Assembly (NCBI GenBank): GCA_900102065.1
Contig: FMVK01000006.1
Location: 62,001-126,000 of the forward strand
From: Lachnospiraceae bacterium XPB1003
GTDB lineage: Bacteria; Bacillota; Clostridia; Lachnospirales; Lachnospiraceae
Direction of reading: 5' to 3'
Length of the DNA stretch: 64,000 nucleotides
This document shows positions 34,758 through 43,942 of this stretch, piece by piece. Both the position numbers and the translations under genes were made by a program. The number at the start of each line of letters is the position of its first letter. The first letter of the stretch is position 1. Below the pieces are notes generated by a model. That model was not told the origin of the DNA. It saw only the letters and a list, made by a program, of their open reading frames with translations, and ran no database searches.

Positions 34758-36490
34758 CGCGATGCCCCCTTTCCCGAGGAGACATACTGAGAATCATAGA
34801 TCTCCCTGTAAGTTTCGCATCCGCTCATAAGATCTTCATGAGTACCTATGCCAACAGGCTTTCCTTCATCAAGAACGATAATGGTATCCGCATGCATCAC
34901 TGAAGAAGTTCGCTGGGAAACAACAAAAGTTGTAGGAGGTTCCGGCATATCTTTAAGCGCCTTTCTGAATGCTGCATCCGTAGCGAAATCAAGCGCCGAT
35001 GAGCTGTCATCAAGAATAAGTATTCCGGGTTTCTTGACCAAGGCCCTGGCTATACAGAGTCTCTGTTTCTGACCACCTGAGAAATTACCGCCTCCCTGTG
35101 TTACCTCACAGTCAAGCGCATCCTTCTTCTCCATGATAAAATCATATGCCTGCGCGATCTTCAAAGCTTCAATGATCTCATCATCCGTTGCTTCTTTATT
35201 TCCAAAAAGCATATTGTCTCTGACGGTTCCGCTAAACAGAACAGACTTCTGGGGAACCACAGCTATCTTCTTTCTCAGAGCTTCGTAAGTATAATCCCGC
35301 ACATTAAGCGCATCGATCTCAATGTCGCCTTTACTGGCATCGTAGAATCTCGGGATAAGATTGACCAGAGTCGTCTTGCCTGAACCGGTGCCTCCGATTA
35401 TACCAACAACCTGCCCCGGTGCCGCAACAAAAGATACACCCTCCAGAGACGGCTCTGCATTCTCGGAATATTTTGCAGATACATTACTGAATCTTACATA
35501 GCACGGCTTACCCGTCCACGTCATATCTATAGTACCTTCGGTCATGGAAGGATCTATCTTAAGGATATCCGCTATACGATCAGCTGATGCAAGTGCTTTG
35601 GTAAGTAAGACAATAAGATTTGCAAGTTTGATGAGTTCCACAAGGATCTGCGACATGTAATTTACAAGCGCTACCACATCACCCTGTGACAGACTGCCGG
35701 TATCAACAAGTACAGCACCTTTCCACAAAAGCCACGCGGTACAAAGGTTGATTATCATGAATGTTACGGGATTAAGAAGAGCGGATATTTTTCCGGTAGC
35801 GATCTGAAGCTTTACCAACGCTTTAGTCTCGGCATTGAAAGCTTTCTTCTCATTCTCTTCATTGCAAAATGCCCTGATCACTCTCACGCCGTTGAGAGTA
35901 CTCCTGGTCAAACCTGTTATGGAATCAAGTCTTCCCTGTATGGATCTGTATCTCGGTGATGTGATGAGCATTATTCCGTATACAACAATTGAAAGGAGAA
36001 TAACAGTCACAACAAAGATCACTGCGGTCCTGACGTCAATTGTGAATGCCATTATGACCGCGCCCAATACGACAAAGGGAGAACGCAGGAACAGACGCAA
36101 CACCATGTTAACGCCGCCCTGAAGAGTATTGATATCACTTGTCATGCGAGTGATCATAGTGGAAGTGCCAAGCTTATCAATGTCCGCATATGACAGTTCC
36201 ATAAGATGAGAGAACACATCCTTCTTAACGTCGGTAGAAAATCCTACCGCCGCCTTTGCGGAAAAATACTGTGCTATCAGCGAACAGGTAAGACCTACTG
36301 CCCCCAGCGCTGCCATTATGATGACAGTCCTGATGATATAATCCCTGTCTCCGTTTGCTATTCCGGTATCGATCAGACGTTTAACCAGAAGAGGTATGAA
36401 TAGTTCAAAAGAAGCCTCAAGAAGCTTAAAAAGCGGCCCGAGCACACATTCTATTTTGTAATTATGAAAATACTTTAGTAAAGTTTTCAT
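34754..36490 (-). CDS. ABC exporter subunit with degenerate NBD
   Basis: This 578-residue partner half-transporter has six N-terminal membrane helices and an ATPase domain with Walker A IGGTGSGKTTLVNL and a canonical FSGGQKQRLCIARAL signature. The Walker B ends in LILDDSSSALD, with Asp in place of the catalytic Glu, and the switch His is replaced (TFVVSQRTSS). It therefore supplies the non-hydrolytic site of an asymmetric heterodimer, complementing the subunit at 32871-34757. It is the first gene of the transcript. Confidence 0.92.
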   Translation of the reverse strand: MKTLLKYFHNYKIECVLGPLFKLLEASFELFIPLLVKRLIDTGIANGDRDYIIRTVIIMAALGAVGLTCSLIAQYFSAKAAVGFSTDVKKDVFSHLMELSYADIDKLGTSTMITRMTSDINTLQGGVNMVLRLFLRSPFVVLGAVIMAFTIDVRTAVIFVVTVILLSIVVYGIMLITSPRYRSIQGRLDSITGLTRSTLNGVRVIRAFCNEENEKKAFNAETKALVKLQIATGKISALLNPVTFMIINLCTAWLLWKGAVLVDTGSLSQGDVVALVNYMSQILVELIKLANLIVLLTKALASADRIADILKIDPSMTEGTIDMTWTGKPCYVRFSNVSAKYSENAEPSLEGVSFVAAPGQVVGIIGGTGSGKTTLVNLIPRFYDASKGDIEIDALNVRDYTYEALRKKIAVVPQKSVLFSGTVRDNMLFGNKEATDDEIIEALKIAQAYDFIMEKKDALDCEVTQGGGNFSGGQKQRLCIARALVKKPGILILDDSSSALDFATDAAFRKALKDMPEPPTTFVVSQRTSSVMHADTIIVLDEGKPVGIGTHEDLMSGCETYREIYDSQYVSSGKGASR

Positions 36491-36511
36491 TTTATCTCCG
36501 TCCCGTTAAAA

Positions 36512-36541
36512 ATTATAACATGGAAATAATCTGCAACAACC
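36512..36541 (-). promoter_or_regulatory. Promoter of the ABC exporter operon
   Basis: On the minus strand TTGTTG, a 16-bp spacer and TGTTATAAT (extended -10) precede the first ABC gene by about 20 bp plus leader. Confidence 0.6.
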
Positions 36542-36563
36542 GTAAAATCAATATTTTCAAAAG

Positions 36564-36594
36564 AAAAAAGCATCTGTTTTTACAGATGCTTTAC
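36564..36594 (-). terminator. Terminator after the DJ-1 gene
   Basis: On the minus strand AAAGCATCTG pairs with CAGATGCTTT around TAAAAA, followed by more T residues, about 45 bp past the stop. It ends the glnA-to-DJ-1 gene run. Confidence 0.9.
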
Positions 36595-36635
36595 ATAAAA
36601 TTTGAAATACAACTTTACGTTAACTAAAGTCTCTA

Positions 36636-37190
36636 TTACATTCCGGGAACCATTACGGAAGAACCGATCTTGTCCGCATTATCCCTGTCAGTAAGTACCT
36701 CTATGAGCTTAAGTCCGAATTCGATGCTCGTTCCCATACCTCTCGAAGTAATGACATGATCTGATACCACAACCGGATCCTTTAACTTATTTGCCCCGTC
36801 CAGAGCATCTTCCATACCGCCGTAACATGTGGCGTCTCTGCCTTTAAGAATCCCCATGCGACCCAGTATCGTGGGAGCCGCACAGATGGCTGCTATATAT
36901 TTTCCTTTCTTATCGAACTCGGATATCTTATCTCTGAGCATGCCGCATTTCTCAAGGTTCTCGTGTCCGACCTTACCGCCGGGAAGAACGATCATATCAA
37001 AGCTGTCAAAATCAAGTTCCTCGACCACAGTATCAGCCTTGATATCGATACCGTGTGAACCATGAACCACTTCACGTCCCATTATAGATACAGTTACGGT
37101 ATCAACTCCACCTCGCCTTAACAGATCAACAGGTGCAAGGGCTTCAACTTCTTCAAAACCGTCCGCATAGAAAACAGCAACTCTGCTCAT
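36636..37190 (-). CDS. DJ-1/PfpI family protein
   Basis: The 184-residue class I glutamine amidotransferase-like protein has the nucleophile-elbow cysteine in KYIAAICAAPTILG and the conserved Glu in YADGFEEVEALAPVDLLRR. Family members are reported as chaperone, deglycase or stress proteins; which applies here is unknown. It follows dapL by 12 bp and ends at a terminator, so it is the last gene of that run. Confidence 0.92.
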   Translation of the reverse strand: MSRVAVFYADGFEEVEALAPVDLLRRGGVDTVTVSIMGREVVHGSHGIDIKADTVVEELDFDSFDMIVLPGGKVGHENLEKCGMLRDKISEFDKKGKYIAAICAAPTILGRMGILKGRDATCYGGMEDALDGANKLKDPVVVSDHVITSRGMGTSIEFGLKLIEVLTDRDNADKIGSSVMVPGM

Positions 37191-37202
37191 GAGTAATCTC
37201 CT

Positions 37203-38417
37203 TTACATAGCTTTGATGCGTTCAACGGCTGCCACGGTATTTTCGTATGAACCGAAAGCAGTCAGTCTGAAATAGTGCTCACCGCTGGGTCCGAATCCCG
37301 ATCCTGGAGTTCCTACCACGCCGGCCTTTTCAAGCATCATATCAAAGAAATCCCAGCTTGTCATATTGTCGGGAGTATGAAGCCAGATATAAGGAGCGTT
37401 TACTCCGCCGTATGCTTCATAACCCGCACTCTTTAATCCGTTCAGGATATATGCCGCATTCTTCATGTAATAAGCAACCTGTTCGGAAAGCTGCTTCTTT
37501 CCTTCAGCGGAATAAACAGCCTCGCCTGCACGCTGTATTATATAGGGAGCACCATTGTACTTTGTACCATGTCTTCTTGCCCAAAGTGAATGAAGCGCAA
37601 CATCACCGGATTTAAGATCCTTGGGGATGACAGTATATCCGAGACGCACTCCTGTAAATCCCGCATTCTTGGAGAAAGAATGGATCTCGATCGCACATGT
37701 TCTTGCGCCTTCACATTCATAGATGCTGTGAGGGATATCCTGTTCGGAAATATAAGCCTCATAAGCCGCATCATAAATGATCACAGCTCCGTTCTTATTT
37801 GCATAATCAACCCATCCTTGAAGTCTTTCCTTTGTAATGACTCCGCCGGTAGGATTGTTGGGGAAGCACAGATAGATTATATCCGGAACTTCCTTCGGGA
37901 AATCGGGCATAAAATTATTTTCTGCGGTACAGGGCATATATATCACATTCGACCAGGTCTCTGTAACTTCATCGAAAACGCCTGTCCTTCCCGCCATTAC
38001 ATTGGTATCAACATATACGGGATAAACAGGGTCACATACAGCAACCTTGCAGTCTTTATCGAAGATCTCCTGAATATTTCCGCAGTCACCCTTTGCGCCG
38101 TCGGAAACAAATATCTCATCGGGAGATATATCGCATCCTCTTGCTTTATAATCATTCTCTGCAGCGGCTTTTCTCAAGAACTCGTATCCGAGATCCGGAG
38201 CATATCCTTTGAAAGTCTCTGCAACAGCCATCTCATCTACTGCTTTGTGAAGAGCATCAATGATGACCGGAGCCAAAGGCTGTGTAACATCACCGATGGA
38301 AAGACGGATTATTTCTTTGTCGGGATTAGCTTCCTGGAACTCACGCTGCTTCTTCGCAACAGTTGAAAAGAGATAGCTTCCGCGAAGTTTTAAGTAATCG
38401 TTATTTGGTCTGAACAT
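37203..38417 (-). CDS. dapL: LL-diaminopimelate aminotransferase
   Basis: DapL converts tetrahydrodipicolinate to LL-diaminopimelate in one step, bypassing the succinylase or acetylase branch. The protein of about 404 residues starts MFRPNNDYLKLRGSYLFSTV and has RLSIGDVTQPL, FKGYAPDLGYEFLRKA, FPNNPTGG and the PLP lysine in EIHSFSKNAGFTGVRLGY. The ATG at 38417 follows GAGGAAGTGAGATT. It lies 25 bp after dapF, the next enzyme of the same pathway. Confidence 0.96.
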   Translation of the reverse strand: MFRPNNDYLKLRGSYLFSTVAKKQREFQEANPDKEIIRLSIGDVTQPLAPVIIDALHKAVDEMAVAETFKGYAPDLGYEFLRKAAAENDYKARGCDISPDEIFVSDGAKGDCGNIQEIFDKDCKVAVCDPVYPVYVDTNVMAGRTGVFDEVTETWSNVIYMPCTAENNFMPDFPKEVPDIIYLCFPNNPTGGVITKERLQGWVDYANKNGAVIIYDAAYEAYISEQDIPHSIYECEGARTCAIEIHSFSKNAGFTGVRLGYTVIPKDLKSGDVALHSLWARRHGTKYNGAPYIIQRAGEAVYSAEGKKQLSEQVAYYMKNAAYILNGLKSAGYEAYGGVNAPYIWLHTPDNMTSWDFFDMMLEKAGVVGTPGSGFGPSGEHYFRLTAFGSYENTVAAVERIKAM

Positions 38418-38442
38418 AATCTCACTTCCTCTAAATATATAT

Positions 38443-39285
38443 TTATATTTCGACGTCGCCTTCAAATACCGTTGTTGCAGGTCCCGTCATATAAACACAT
38501 CCGTCACTCTCTCGCCATTCGATATCAAGCTTTCCTCCGCGAAGAGTCACTTCAACTTTCCTTCCCGTCTTACCGTTGAGTATGCATGCCACAACGGAAG
38601 CACAGGCTCCGGTACCACAGGCAAGAGTCTCTCCCGTACCGCGTTCCCAGACACGCATATCAATATGTGCATCATCTATCACTTTGATAAATTCCGCATT
38701 CACCGCCTTGGGGAAATGACTGTCGTGTTCAAAAAGCGGACCCATGCGTTCAAAATCTTTAAAATTATTATCTTCTACAAAGAATACCGCATGAGGATTA
38801 CCCATTGATACGCAGGTTGCATTCCATACTTTTCCGTCTATCTCCATCGGCTGATCAACGATCATCTCATCATCTGCATTTGCAGGGACAGCCGGTATAT
38901 CCTTCGGTAAAAGGATGGGCTTGCCCATATTTACGGTGACGCTCTCAACCTTATCGTTTTTCAAATGAAGTTCAAGAGTCTTAACAGAGCCGAAACTTTC
39001 TATGGTAACGGGATTGCTCCTTGTAAGTCCTCTGTCATAAACAAACTTGGCAACACATCTGATACCGTTGCCGCACATTTCGGATCTGGATCCGTCCGCG
39101 TTATACATCTCCATCTCAAACTCGGCTTCCCTGCCGGGATTAACGAAGATCACGCCATCACCGCCTATACCGAAATGTCTGTCTGACAGACGTCTTACGA
39201 TCTCAGGCTTGTTATCAACCTTTTCGCTGCTGCCATCGACATAAACATAGTCGTTACCGCAGCCTTCCATTTTTACGAAATGCAT
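38443..39285 (-). CDS. dapF: Diaminopimelate epimerase
   Basis: DapF turns LL- into meso-diaminopimelate for lysine and peptidoglycan. The 280-residue protein starts MHFVKMEGCGNDYVYVDG and has both active-site cysteines (SRSEMCGNGIRC near residue 78 and LACGTGACASVV near residue 222). The ATG at 39285 follows AAAGGAATTATGATT. It lies between the ANTAR regulator and dapL. Confidence 0.97.
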   Translation of the reverse strand: MHFVKMEGCGNDYVYVDGSSEKVDNKPEIVRRLSDRHFGIGGDGVIFVNPGREAEFEMEMYNADGSRSEMCGNGIRCVAKFVYDRGLTRSNPVTIESFGSVKTLELHLKNDKVESVTVNMGKPILLPKDIPAVPANADDEMIVDQPMEIDGKVWNATCVSMGNPHAVFFVEDNNFKDFERMGPLFEHDSHFPKAVNAEFIKVIDDAHIDMRVWERGTGETLACGTGACASVVACILNGKTGRKVEVTLRGGKLDIEWRESDGCVYMTGPATTVFEGDVEI

Positions 39286-39298
39286 AATCATAATTCCT

Positions 39299-39847
39299 TT
39301 ATTCATCGAGAAGAGCGAGTATCATCTGGGCGGTCTCTACGATACCGGTCCCGTTGTTCATGCTTCTCTTCTGAAGATAGCGATGTGCATCGGCTTCACT
39401 CATGTGGTTTCTGTCCATAAGCAATGCCTTGGCATGATCTATCAACGCTTTTTCTTTCTCAGAGCGGATCGAAGGCGTGTTGCGTTTCTGCCTTCTGCGT
39501 TGCTCTTTCTCGGAGATCATCATGCCTATCGTCGATATAAAGTCTCCTGCTTTAACCGGCATTGAAAGTGCAACAACATTCGGTAAACGTTCTTCCATAA
39601 TGACTCCCTGCGGAGCCATAAGTAACATCTCGAATGAGTCGGGGAGTTCTTCCATCAGGTCGGTATATACCATATCCGGATACTTGTACCCGCATATCAG
39701 GATCCCGCTTTCAAGATTGTGTATCTCGTTAAGCGCCTGCGATCCCAATGTACAGGAAGCAGCAACATCATATCCGTTTCTGATCAGAAGACTGTGTATA
39801 CCGTGCGCCTCCTCAGGGCGCCCGAACAATACTATCAGTCCGGTCAT
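39299..39847 (-). CDS. ANTAR-domain RNA-binding regulator
   Basis: The 182-residue protein has a receiver-like N-terminal half (LIVLFGRPEEAHGIHSLLIR), without an obvious phospho-acceptor Asp in the usual context. The C-terminal ANTAR domain (KALLMDRNHMSEADAHRYLQ and RSMNNGTGIVETAQMI) binds RNA hairpins to prevent termination. ANTAR proteins next to glnA are common in Clostridia and usually link nitrogen status to expression. It is 4 bp from the glnA stop, so it is co-transcribed. Its RNA target is unknown. Confidence 0.9.
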   Translation of the reverse strand: MTGLIVLFGRPEEAHGIHSLLIRNGYDVAASCTLGSQALNEIHNLESGILICGYKYPDMVYTDLMEELPDSFEMLLMAPQGVIMEERLPNVVALSMPVKAGDFISTIGMMISEKEQRRRQKRNTPSIRSEKEKALIDHAKALLMDRNHMSEADAHRYLQKRSMNNGTGIVETAQMILALLDE

Positions 39848-39851
39848 AGGC

Positions 39852-41183
39852 TTAATACTTGTAAAGGTATCTGTCTATCTCCCACTGCGTTACCTGTTCG
39901 CTGTAAAGTCCCCACTCACGCTTCTTGGCACTGATATAAAGAGGTGCTATGTGAGGCCCGAGAGCATCCTGTATGAGCTTATCTTTCTCAAGAGCTTCAA
40001 CCGCATCAAGAAGGTTGGAAGGAAGAGACTCAACCTTAGCCTTCTTTCTTTCCTTATCAGTCATCTCAAAGATATTGCGGTTAACTGCAGCAGGGGGCTC
40101 GATCTTATTCTTGATGCCGTCAAGTCCTGCAGCAAGAGCAATAGCAATTGCAAGATAAGGATTTGCAGCTGAGTCAGGGCTTCTGAGCTCAATTCTGGTA
40201 CCCTCACCTCTTGCAGAAGGGATACGGATGAGCGGGCTTCTGTTCTTGCTGCTCCATGCGATATGCACGGGAGCTTCGTATCCGGGAACAAGACGCTTGT
40301 ATGAATTTACAAGAGGGTTCATGACTGCTGTCATCCCCTTCATATGCTTCATGATACCGCCGATGAACCAGTAAGCCTCCTTGCTGAGACCGTATTCATC
40401 CTTGGGATCCTGGAATATATTCTTGCCGTTCTTGGAGAGTGAAAGGTTAAGATGCATGCCTGAGCCTGCTGTACCGTACTTGGGCTTGGGCATGAATGTT
40501 GCATGCTGTCCGTGACGTCTTGCTATAGTCTTAACCGCAAGCTTGAAAGTCATGATATTGTCTGCAGTCTTGAGACCTTCAGCATACTTGAAATCGATCT
40601 CATGCTGGGAAGGTGCACACTCATGATGTGAAGCCTCGATATCAAAGCCCATCTCTTCAAGAGTAAGGACCATATCACGTCTTGCATTCTCGCCGAAATC
40701 AACAGGGCCGAGATCAAAGTATCCGGCTCTTTCGTATGCGATCGTGGTCGGCTGAGCATTCTCATCAGTCTGGAAAAGGAAGAACTCGCACTCGGGACCT
40801 ACATTCAGTGTGTATCCCATGTCGGAAGCCTCTTTAAGCGCACGCTTAAGGACGTATCTGGGATCGCCTTCAAAAGGCTTTCCGTCTGTCTTATAAACAT
40901 CGCAGATAAGTCTTGCAACCTTACCGTGCTGAGGTCTCCAGGGGAAGATCTCCAATGTGTCGGGATCAGGATAAAGACACATATCCGATTCTTCAATTCT
41001 GGCAAAACCGTCTATGGAAGATCCGTCAAACATACACTTATTGTTCAACGCATCTTTCAGATGATCCGAAGTGATAGCGATGTTCTTGAGATTGCCGAAC
41101 ACATCGGTAAACTGCAGACGGATGAACTCCACGTTTTCTTCTTCCGCAATGCGGAGAATGTCTTCTTTTGTCTTTTTAGCCAT
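39852..41183 (-). CDS. glnA: Glutamine synthetase type I
   Basis: GlnA makes glutamine from glutamate, ammonia and ATP. The 443-residue length fits the GSI-alpha form of Firmicutes. Seen are [63 protein letters not shown] and [20 protein letters not shown]. The ATG follows AGGAGAGGAA. The upstream region holds tandem short palindromes (41240-41263) that could be operator or RNA elements. It heads the run with the ANTAR gene, dapF, dapL and DJ-1. Confidence 0.98.
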   Translation of the reverse strand: MAKKTKEDILRIAEEENVEFIRLQFTDVFGNLKNIAITSDHLKDALNNKCMFDGSSIDGFARIEESDMCLYPDPDTLEIFPWRPQHGKVARLICDVYKTDGKPFEGDPRYVLKRALKEASDMGYTLNVGPECEFFLFQTDENAQPTTIAYERAGYFDLGPVDFGENARRDMVLTLEEMGFDIEASHHECAPSQHEIDFKYAEGLKTADNIMTFKLAVKTIARRHGQHATFMPKPKYGTAGSGMHLNLSLSKNGKNIFQDPKDEYGLSKEAYWFIGGIMKHMKGMTAVMNPLVNSYKRLVPGYEAPVHIAWSSKNRSPLIRIPSARGEGTRIELRSPDSAANPYLAIAIALAAGLDGIKNKIEPPAAVNRNIFEMTDKERKKAKVESLPSNLLDAVEALEKDKLIQDALGPHIAPLYISAKKREWGLYSEQVTQWEIDRYLYKY

Positions 41184-41239
41184 TTCCTCTCCTTTTTTTG
41201 ACTATAATTAACATTTATTTTTCATTTTTGACACATTTA

Positions 41240-41263
41240 ATGCCATTTTTTGGCATTTTTGCC
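41240..41263. promoter_or_regulatory. Overlapping short palindromes upstream of glnA
   Basis: ATGCCA-TTTTT-TGGCAT is directly followed by TTTTTGCC, so two overlapping hairpins with 5-6 nt loops are possible (GGC-AAAAAT-GCC and ATGCCA-AAAAA-TGGCAT on the minus strand). The site lies about 60 bp before the glnA start. It could bind a repressor or act as an RNA element; the loops do not match the usual ANTAR-target consensus. Confidence 0.45.
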
Positions 41264-41312
41264 TTTCAACTTACGTATTTTAGCATTTTTGATTTCAGAT
41301 ATAAAGGAAAAT

Positions 41313-41335
41313 AAAAAAAGTGCGCTAAAGCGCAC
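41313..41335 (-). terminator. Terminator after the OGG-type glycosylase
   Basis: On the minus strand GTGCGC-TTTA-GCGCAC is followed by seven T residues, about 35 bp past the glycosylase stop. Confidence 0.93.
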
Positions 41336-41368
41336 ATTAATGCCATTTCAGCTGTTAAAACGACCTTT

Positions 41369-42169
41369 TTATTGTCCAAACCTGGCATAGTAGAACAGAT
41401 ACTGCTGAAGGATACCGGCATCTTTTCTACTCTCCAGTACATTTTCTCCACCGTAATGCTCATCGAAAACCTTCCGGATCCACACATCCACGGGAGCAAG
41501 GTCTGTCCTTCCAAAAGAAAAGAGAGCAGTACAGGATGCCACTTTTATTCCCACTCCGTGCATACTCATAAGATCCTCGATGAGAGCTTCATCGGAAAGC
41601 TTCTCCTTATCATCCATATCCGGTGCACTGCTTACCGCAGCTCTTACGTATGCTTCCCTGTAGCCTAACTTCAACGACTTCCATTCTTCATCCGTAAGAT
41701 CTTCAAGCTCTTTTGCGGCAGGGAAAGAGAATTCTCCCGTATCACCTATCCTCTTACCGTATCCCCTGCATAATGCATCAACCGCAGCCGTAATGGCAGG
41801 TATATTCTTTCTTTGGGAAATGATAAATGAAACCAGTGTCTCCCAGGGTTCCTGCCTGAGTATCCTTATTCCTTTTCCAAAGTCTGCTGCCGCTTTAAGG
41901 TATGCATCATCGGAAGGTATCATCCGTCTTATGGCCGAATAATCCCTCTTCAGATCAAAATAAGCTGCCCACAGAGAATCGAATTCTTCCCGCGGGCAGC
42001 TGATCTCATATTTCTTCTTTCCCATACAGCGCAGATCAAGCACACGGCCCTTATGAACAAAACGATATCCGCCGTCACCGCACTTCTTTATCCTGAAGCA
42101 CTGTCCGCTTAACATTATCTTCTCGGGATCAAAATCGTCCCTGATCTCAACTGTAGAAATATAAGCCAT
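41369..42169 (-). CDS. OGG1-type 8-oxoguanine DNA glycosylase
   Basis: The 266-residue HhH-GPD enzyme removes oxidised guanine from DNA. The catalytic Lys is in SFIISQRKNIPAI, after the helix-hairpin-helix-like block MSMHGVGIKVASCTALFSF. The catalytic Asp follows in LAPVDVWIRKVF. The N-terminal OGG domain (SGQCFRIKKCGDGGYRFVHK) is present. It starts at an ATG behind GGAG. It is followed only by its terminator. Confidence 0.92.
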   Translation of the reverse strand: MAYISTVEIRDDFDPEKIMLSGQCFRIKKCGDGGYRFVHKGRVLDLRCMGKKKYEISCPREEFDSLWAAYFDLKRDYSAIRRMIPSDDAYLKAAADFGKGIRILRQEPWETLVSFIISQRKNIPAITAAVDALCRGYGKRIGDTGEFSFPAAKELEDLTDEEWKSLKLGYREAYVRAAVSSAPDMDDKEKLSDEALIEDLMSMHGVGIKVASCTALFSFGRTDLAPVDVWIRKVFDEHYGGENVLESRKDAGILQQYLFYYARFGQ

Positions 42170-42203
42170 AGCAGCGCTCCGGTCCTGTTAATTCTTTTCC
42201 TTA

Positions 42204-42677
42204 TTACTGTTCTTTCTGAACTCCCTGTGCAGGTTGCTCTTCCGTTTCTTTCTGAGCCTCCGCCGCAGGCTGTTCTTCCGTTTCTTCCTGCTCTTCCGCC
42301 GCAGGTTGCTCTTCCGTTTCTTCCTGAGCTTCCGCCTTCGGTTCCGCTTCCTGAGCCGACTGCTCTTCCGTTTCTTTCTGCGCTTCCGCAGACGCTTCAG
42401 AAGTATTATCCTGATCAGTTTCAGGATCCTGTTCCGGAGCCTCCGACCGCTTTGCCTGAAGTTCGGATGTCGCCCGCGCCTTTTCTTCATCTTCAAGCTG
42501 TCTCGCCCAGCCTGTAAGAGTCGCATTTATACATGCTCCGTCAAAGAAACCGGTTCGAACGGATGAAGGATTCTGCGCACCGGAAGAATTCTGTCCGAGA
42601 GCTCCTGCCATACACATTCCTGCAGCCACTCCCGTCATCCCTTCCGCTCCTGTACCTGCAAATATCATACCTGTCAT
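42204..42677 (-). CDS. Low-complexity protein with Glu/Gln/Ala repeats
   Basis: The 157-residue protein has a Gly/Met-rich N-terminus (MTGMIFAGTGAEGMTGVAAG) and, from about residue 75, imperfect repeats of 11-14 residues built on ETEEQPAAE and AQKETEEQPA. The repeats are also tandem at DNA level and account for G/C-rich false frames on both strands. A clear AAGGGGGG ribosome binding site precedes the ATG, so it is probably real. No family is recognised. The C-terminus is acidic and likely disordered; length may vary between strains. Confidence 0.65.
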   Translation of the reverse strand: MTGMIFAGTGAEGMTGVAAGMCMAGALGQNSSGAQNPSSVRTGFFDGACINATLTGWARQLEDEEKARATSELQAKRSEAPEQDPETDQDNTSEASAEAQKETEEQSAQEAEPKAEAQEETEEQPAAEEQEETEEQPAAEAQKETEEQPAQGVQKEQ

Positions 42678-42749
42678 ATGCGTGCCCCCCTTTGCAAAAT
42701 CAAATGATCGGTATCTGTAATTCTATATTACGATGTAGTATCCCAAAGG

Positions 42750-43925
42750 TCAAAGCTTATTTTTATCCAAAAGTCCGCTGGCTTTAACGGCAGCCAGTGC
42801 TTCTCTTATCTTCTCGGGAGGAAGAACCAGTGCGAATCTCACATAGCCCTCTCCATGAGGCCCGAAGCTTTGTCCCGGCGTACATAATACTCCGGCCTTG
42901 TTCAAAAGATCCATACAGAATTTCATGCTGGAATCATAAGAAGGCGGGATGGGCGCCCATACGAACATGCTCCCCTTTGTATCAGGAATATCCCAGCCTA
43001 TCTCTCTTGCGCCTCCGCAAAGCGCATCACGTCTTGCCTGATAATCCGCGCACTGCTGCTTTACTGTATCAAAAGGCCCCGTAAGCGCCGCGATGGCTGC
43101 CTTCTGTATGGGAAGAAACATACCGAAATCGATCTGACTTCTAAGAAGCTTTACGGCATCCACCACATCCTTTCTTCCTATGAGGAAGCTTATACGGGCA
43201 CCTGTAACATCAAATGATTTGGACAGGCTGAAGAACTCAACGCCGACATCCATGGCTCCTTTCGTTGCAAGGAAGCTGTGCCCTTCCAAGCCGTCAAATA
43301 TGATATCGCTGTATGCGTTGTCATGAACTATGAGCACATCGTATTTCTTTGCCCATGCGACTATCTCGTCATATATACCCTCTCTGGCAACAGATCCCAC
43401 AGGATTAGCAGGAAGGCTTACTATCATGAACTTCGCCTTTCTTGCAACATCTTCGGGTATTCCTTCAAGATAGGGAAGGAAATCATGCTCCTTTGTAAGA
43501 GGGTAATAAACAGGATCAGCTTCTGCCAGAAATACTCCTGCCTGAAATACGGGATAACAGGGATCCGGGAGAAGAACAGTATCTCCTCTGCCGGCCAGCG
43601 CAAGAGCAAGATGTCCCGTGCCTTCCTGTGTACCGTAGCAGCTCATCACCTGATCCGGTCTGATATCAACACCGTATCTTCTTTTGTAATATCCGCATAC
43701 CGCATCCAGAAGCTCGGGCGTATCCCTTAAAGAATACTTCCAGTTCTCCGGATCCATTGCCGCATCGGCAAGTGCCTTCCTGATATGCTCCGGTGTAACG
43801 AAATCAGGTGTACCTACACTCATGTTGTAGATAGTCCTTCCCTGAGCTTCCAACTCCAGCTTCTTATCGTTAAGGGCAGCAAATATCTCTGCACCGAATC
43901 TGTTTAATCTTTCTGCGAATTCCAT
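42750..43925 (-). CDS. Class I/II PLP-dependent aminotransferase
   Basis: The 391-residue fold-type I enzyme has GRTIYNMSVGTPDFVTPEHI, LLPDPCYPVF, VSLPANPVGSVA, LIVHDNAYSDIIFDG and the PLP lysine in FFSLSKSFDVTGARISFLIG. It is closest in style to the DapL/AlaT-like aminotransferases of Firmicutes; the substrate is not determinable from sequence. The ATG follows GGAGGTTGAAAA. It lies 17 bp after nadE in the same orientation. Confidence 0.9.
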   Translation of the reverse strand: MEFAERLNRFGAEIFAALNDKKLELEAQGRTIYNMSVGTPDFVTPEHIRKALADAAMDPENWKYSLRDTPELLDAVCGYYKRRYGVDIRPDQVMSCYGTQEGTGHLALALAGRGDTVLLPDPCYPVFQAGVFLAEADPVYYPLTKEHDFLPYLEGIPEDVARKAKFMIVSLPANPVGSVAREGIYDEIVAWAKKYDVLIVHDNAYSDIIFDGLEGHSFLATKGAMDVGVEFFSLSKSFDVTGARISFLIGRKDVVDAVKLLRSQIDFGMFLPIQKAAIAALTGPFDTVKQQCADYQARRDALCGGAREIGWDIPDTKGSMFVWAPIPPSYDSSMKFCMDLLNKAGVLCTPGQSFGPHGEGYVRFALVLPPEKIREALAAVKASGLLDKNKL

Positions 43926-43942
43926 TTTTCAACCTCCAAATC

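Noticed and set aside
42227-42566. Pro/Leu- and Phe/Arg-rich ORFs on the plus strand and an Arg/Lys-rich ORF on the minus strand
   Set aside because: They are frame shadows of the Glu/Gln repeat gene at 42204-42677 and have improbable composition.
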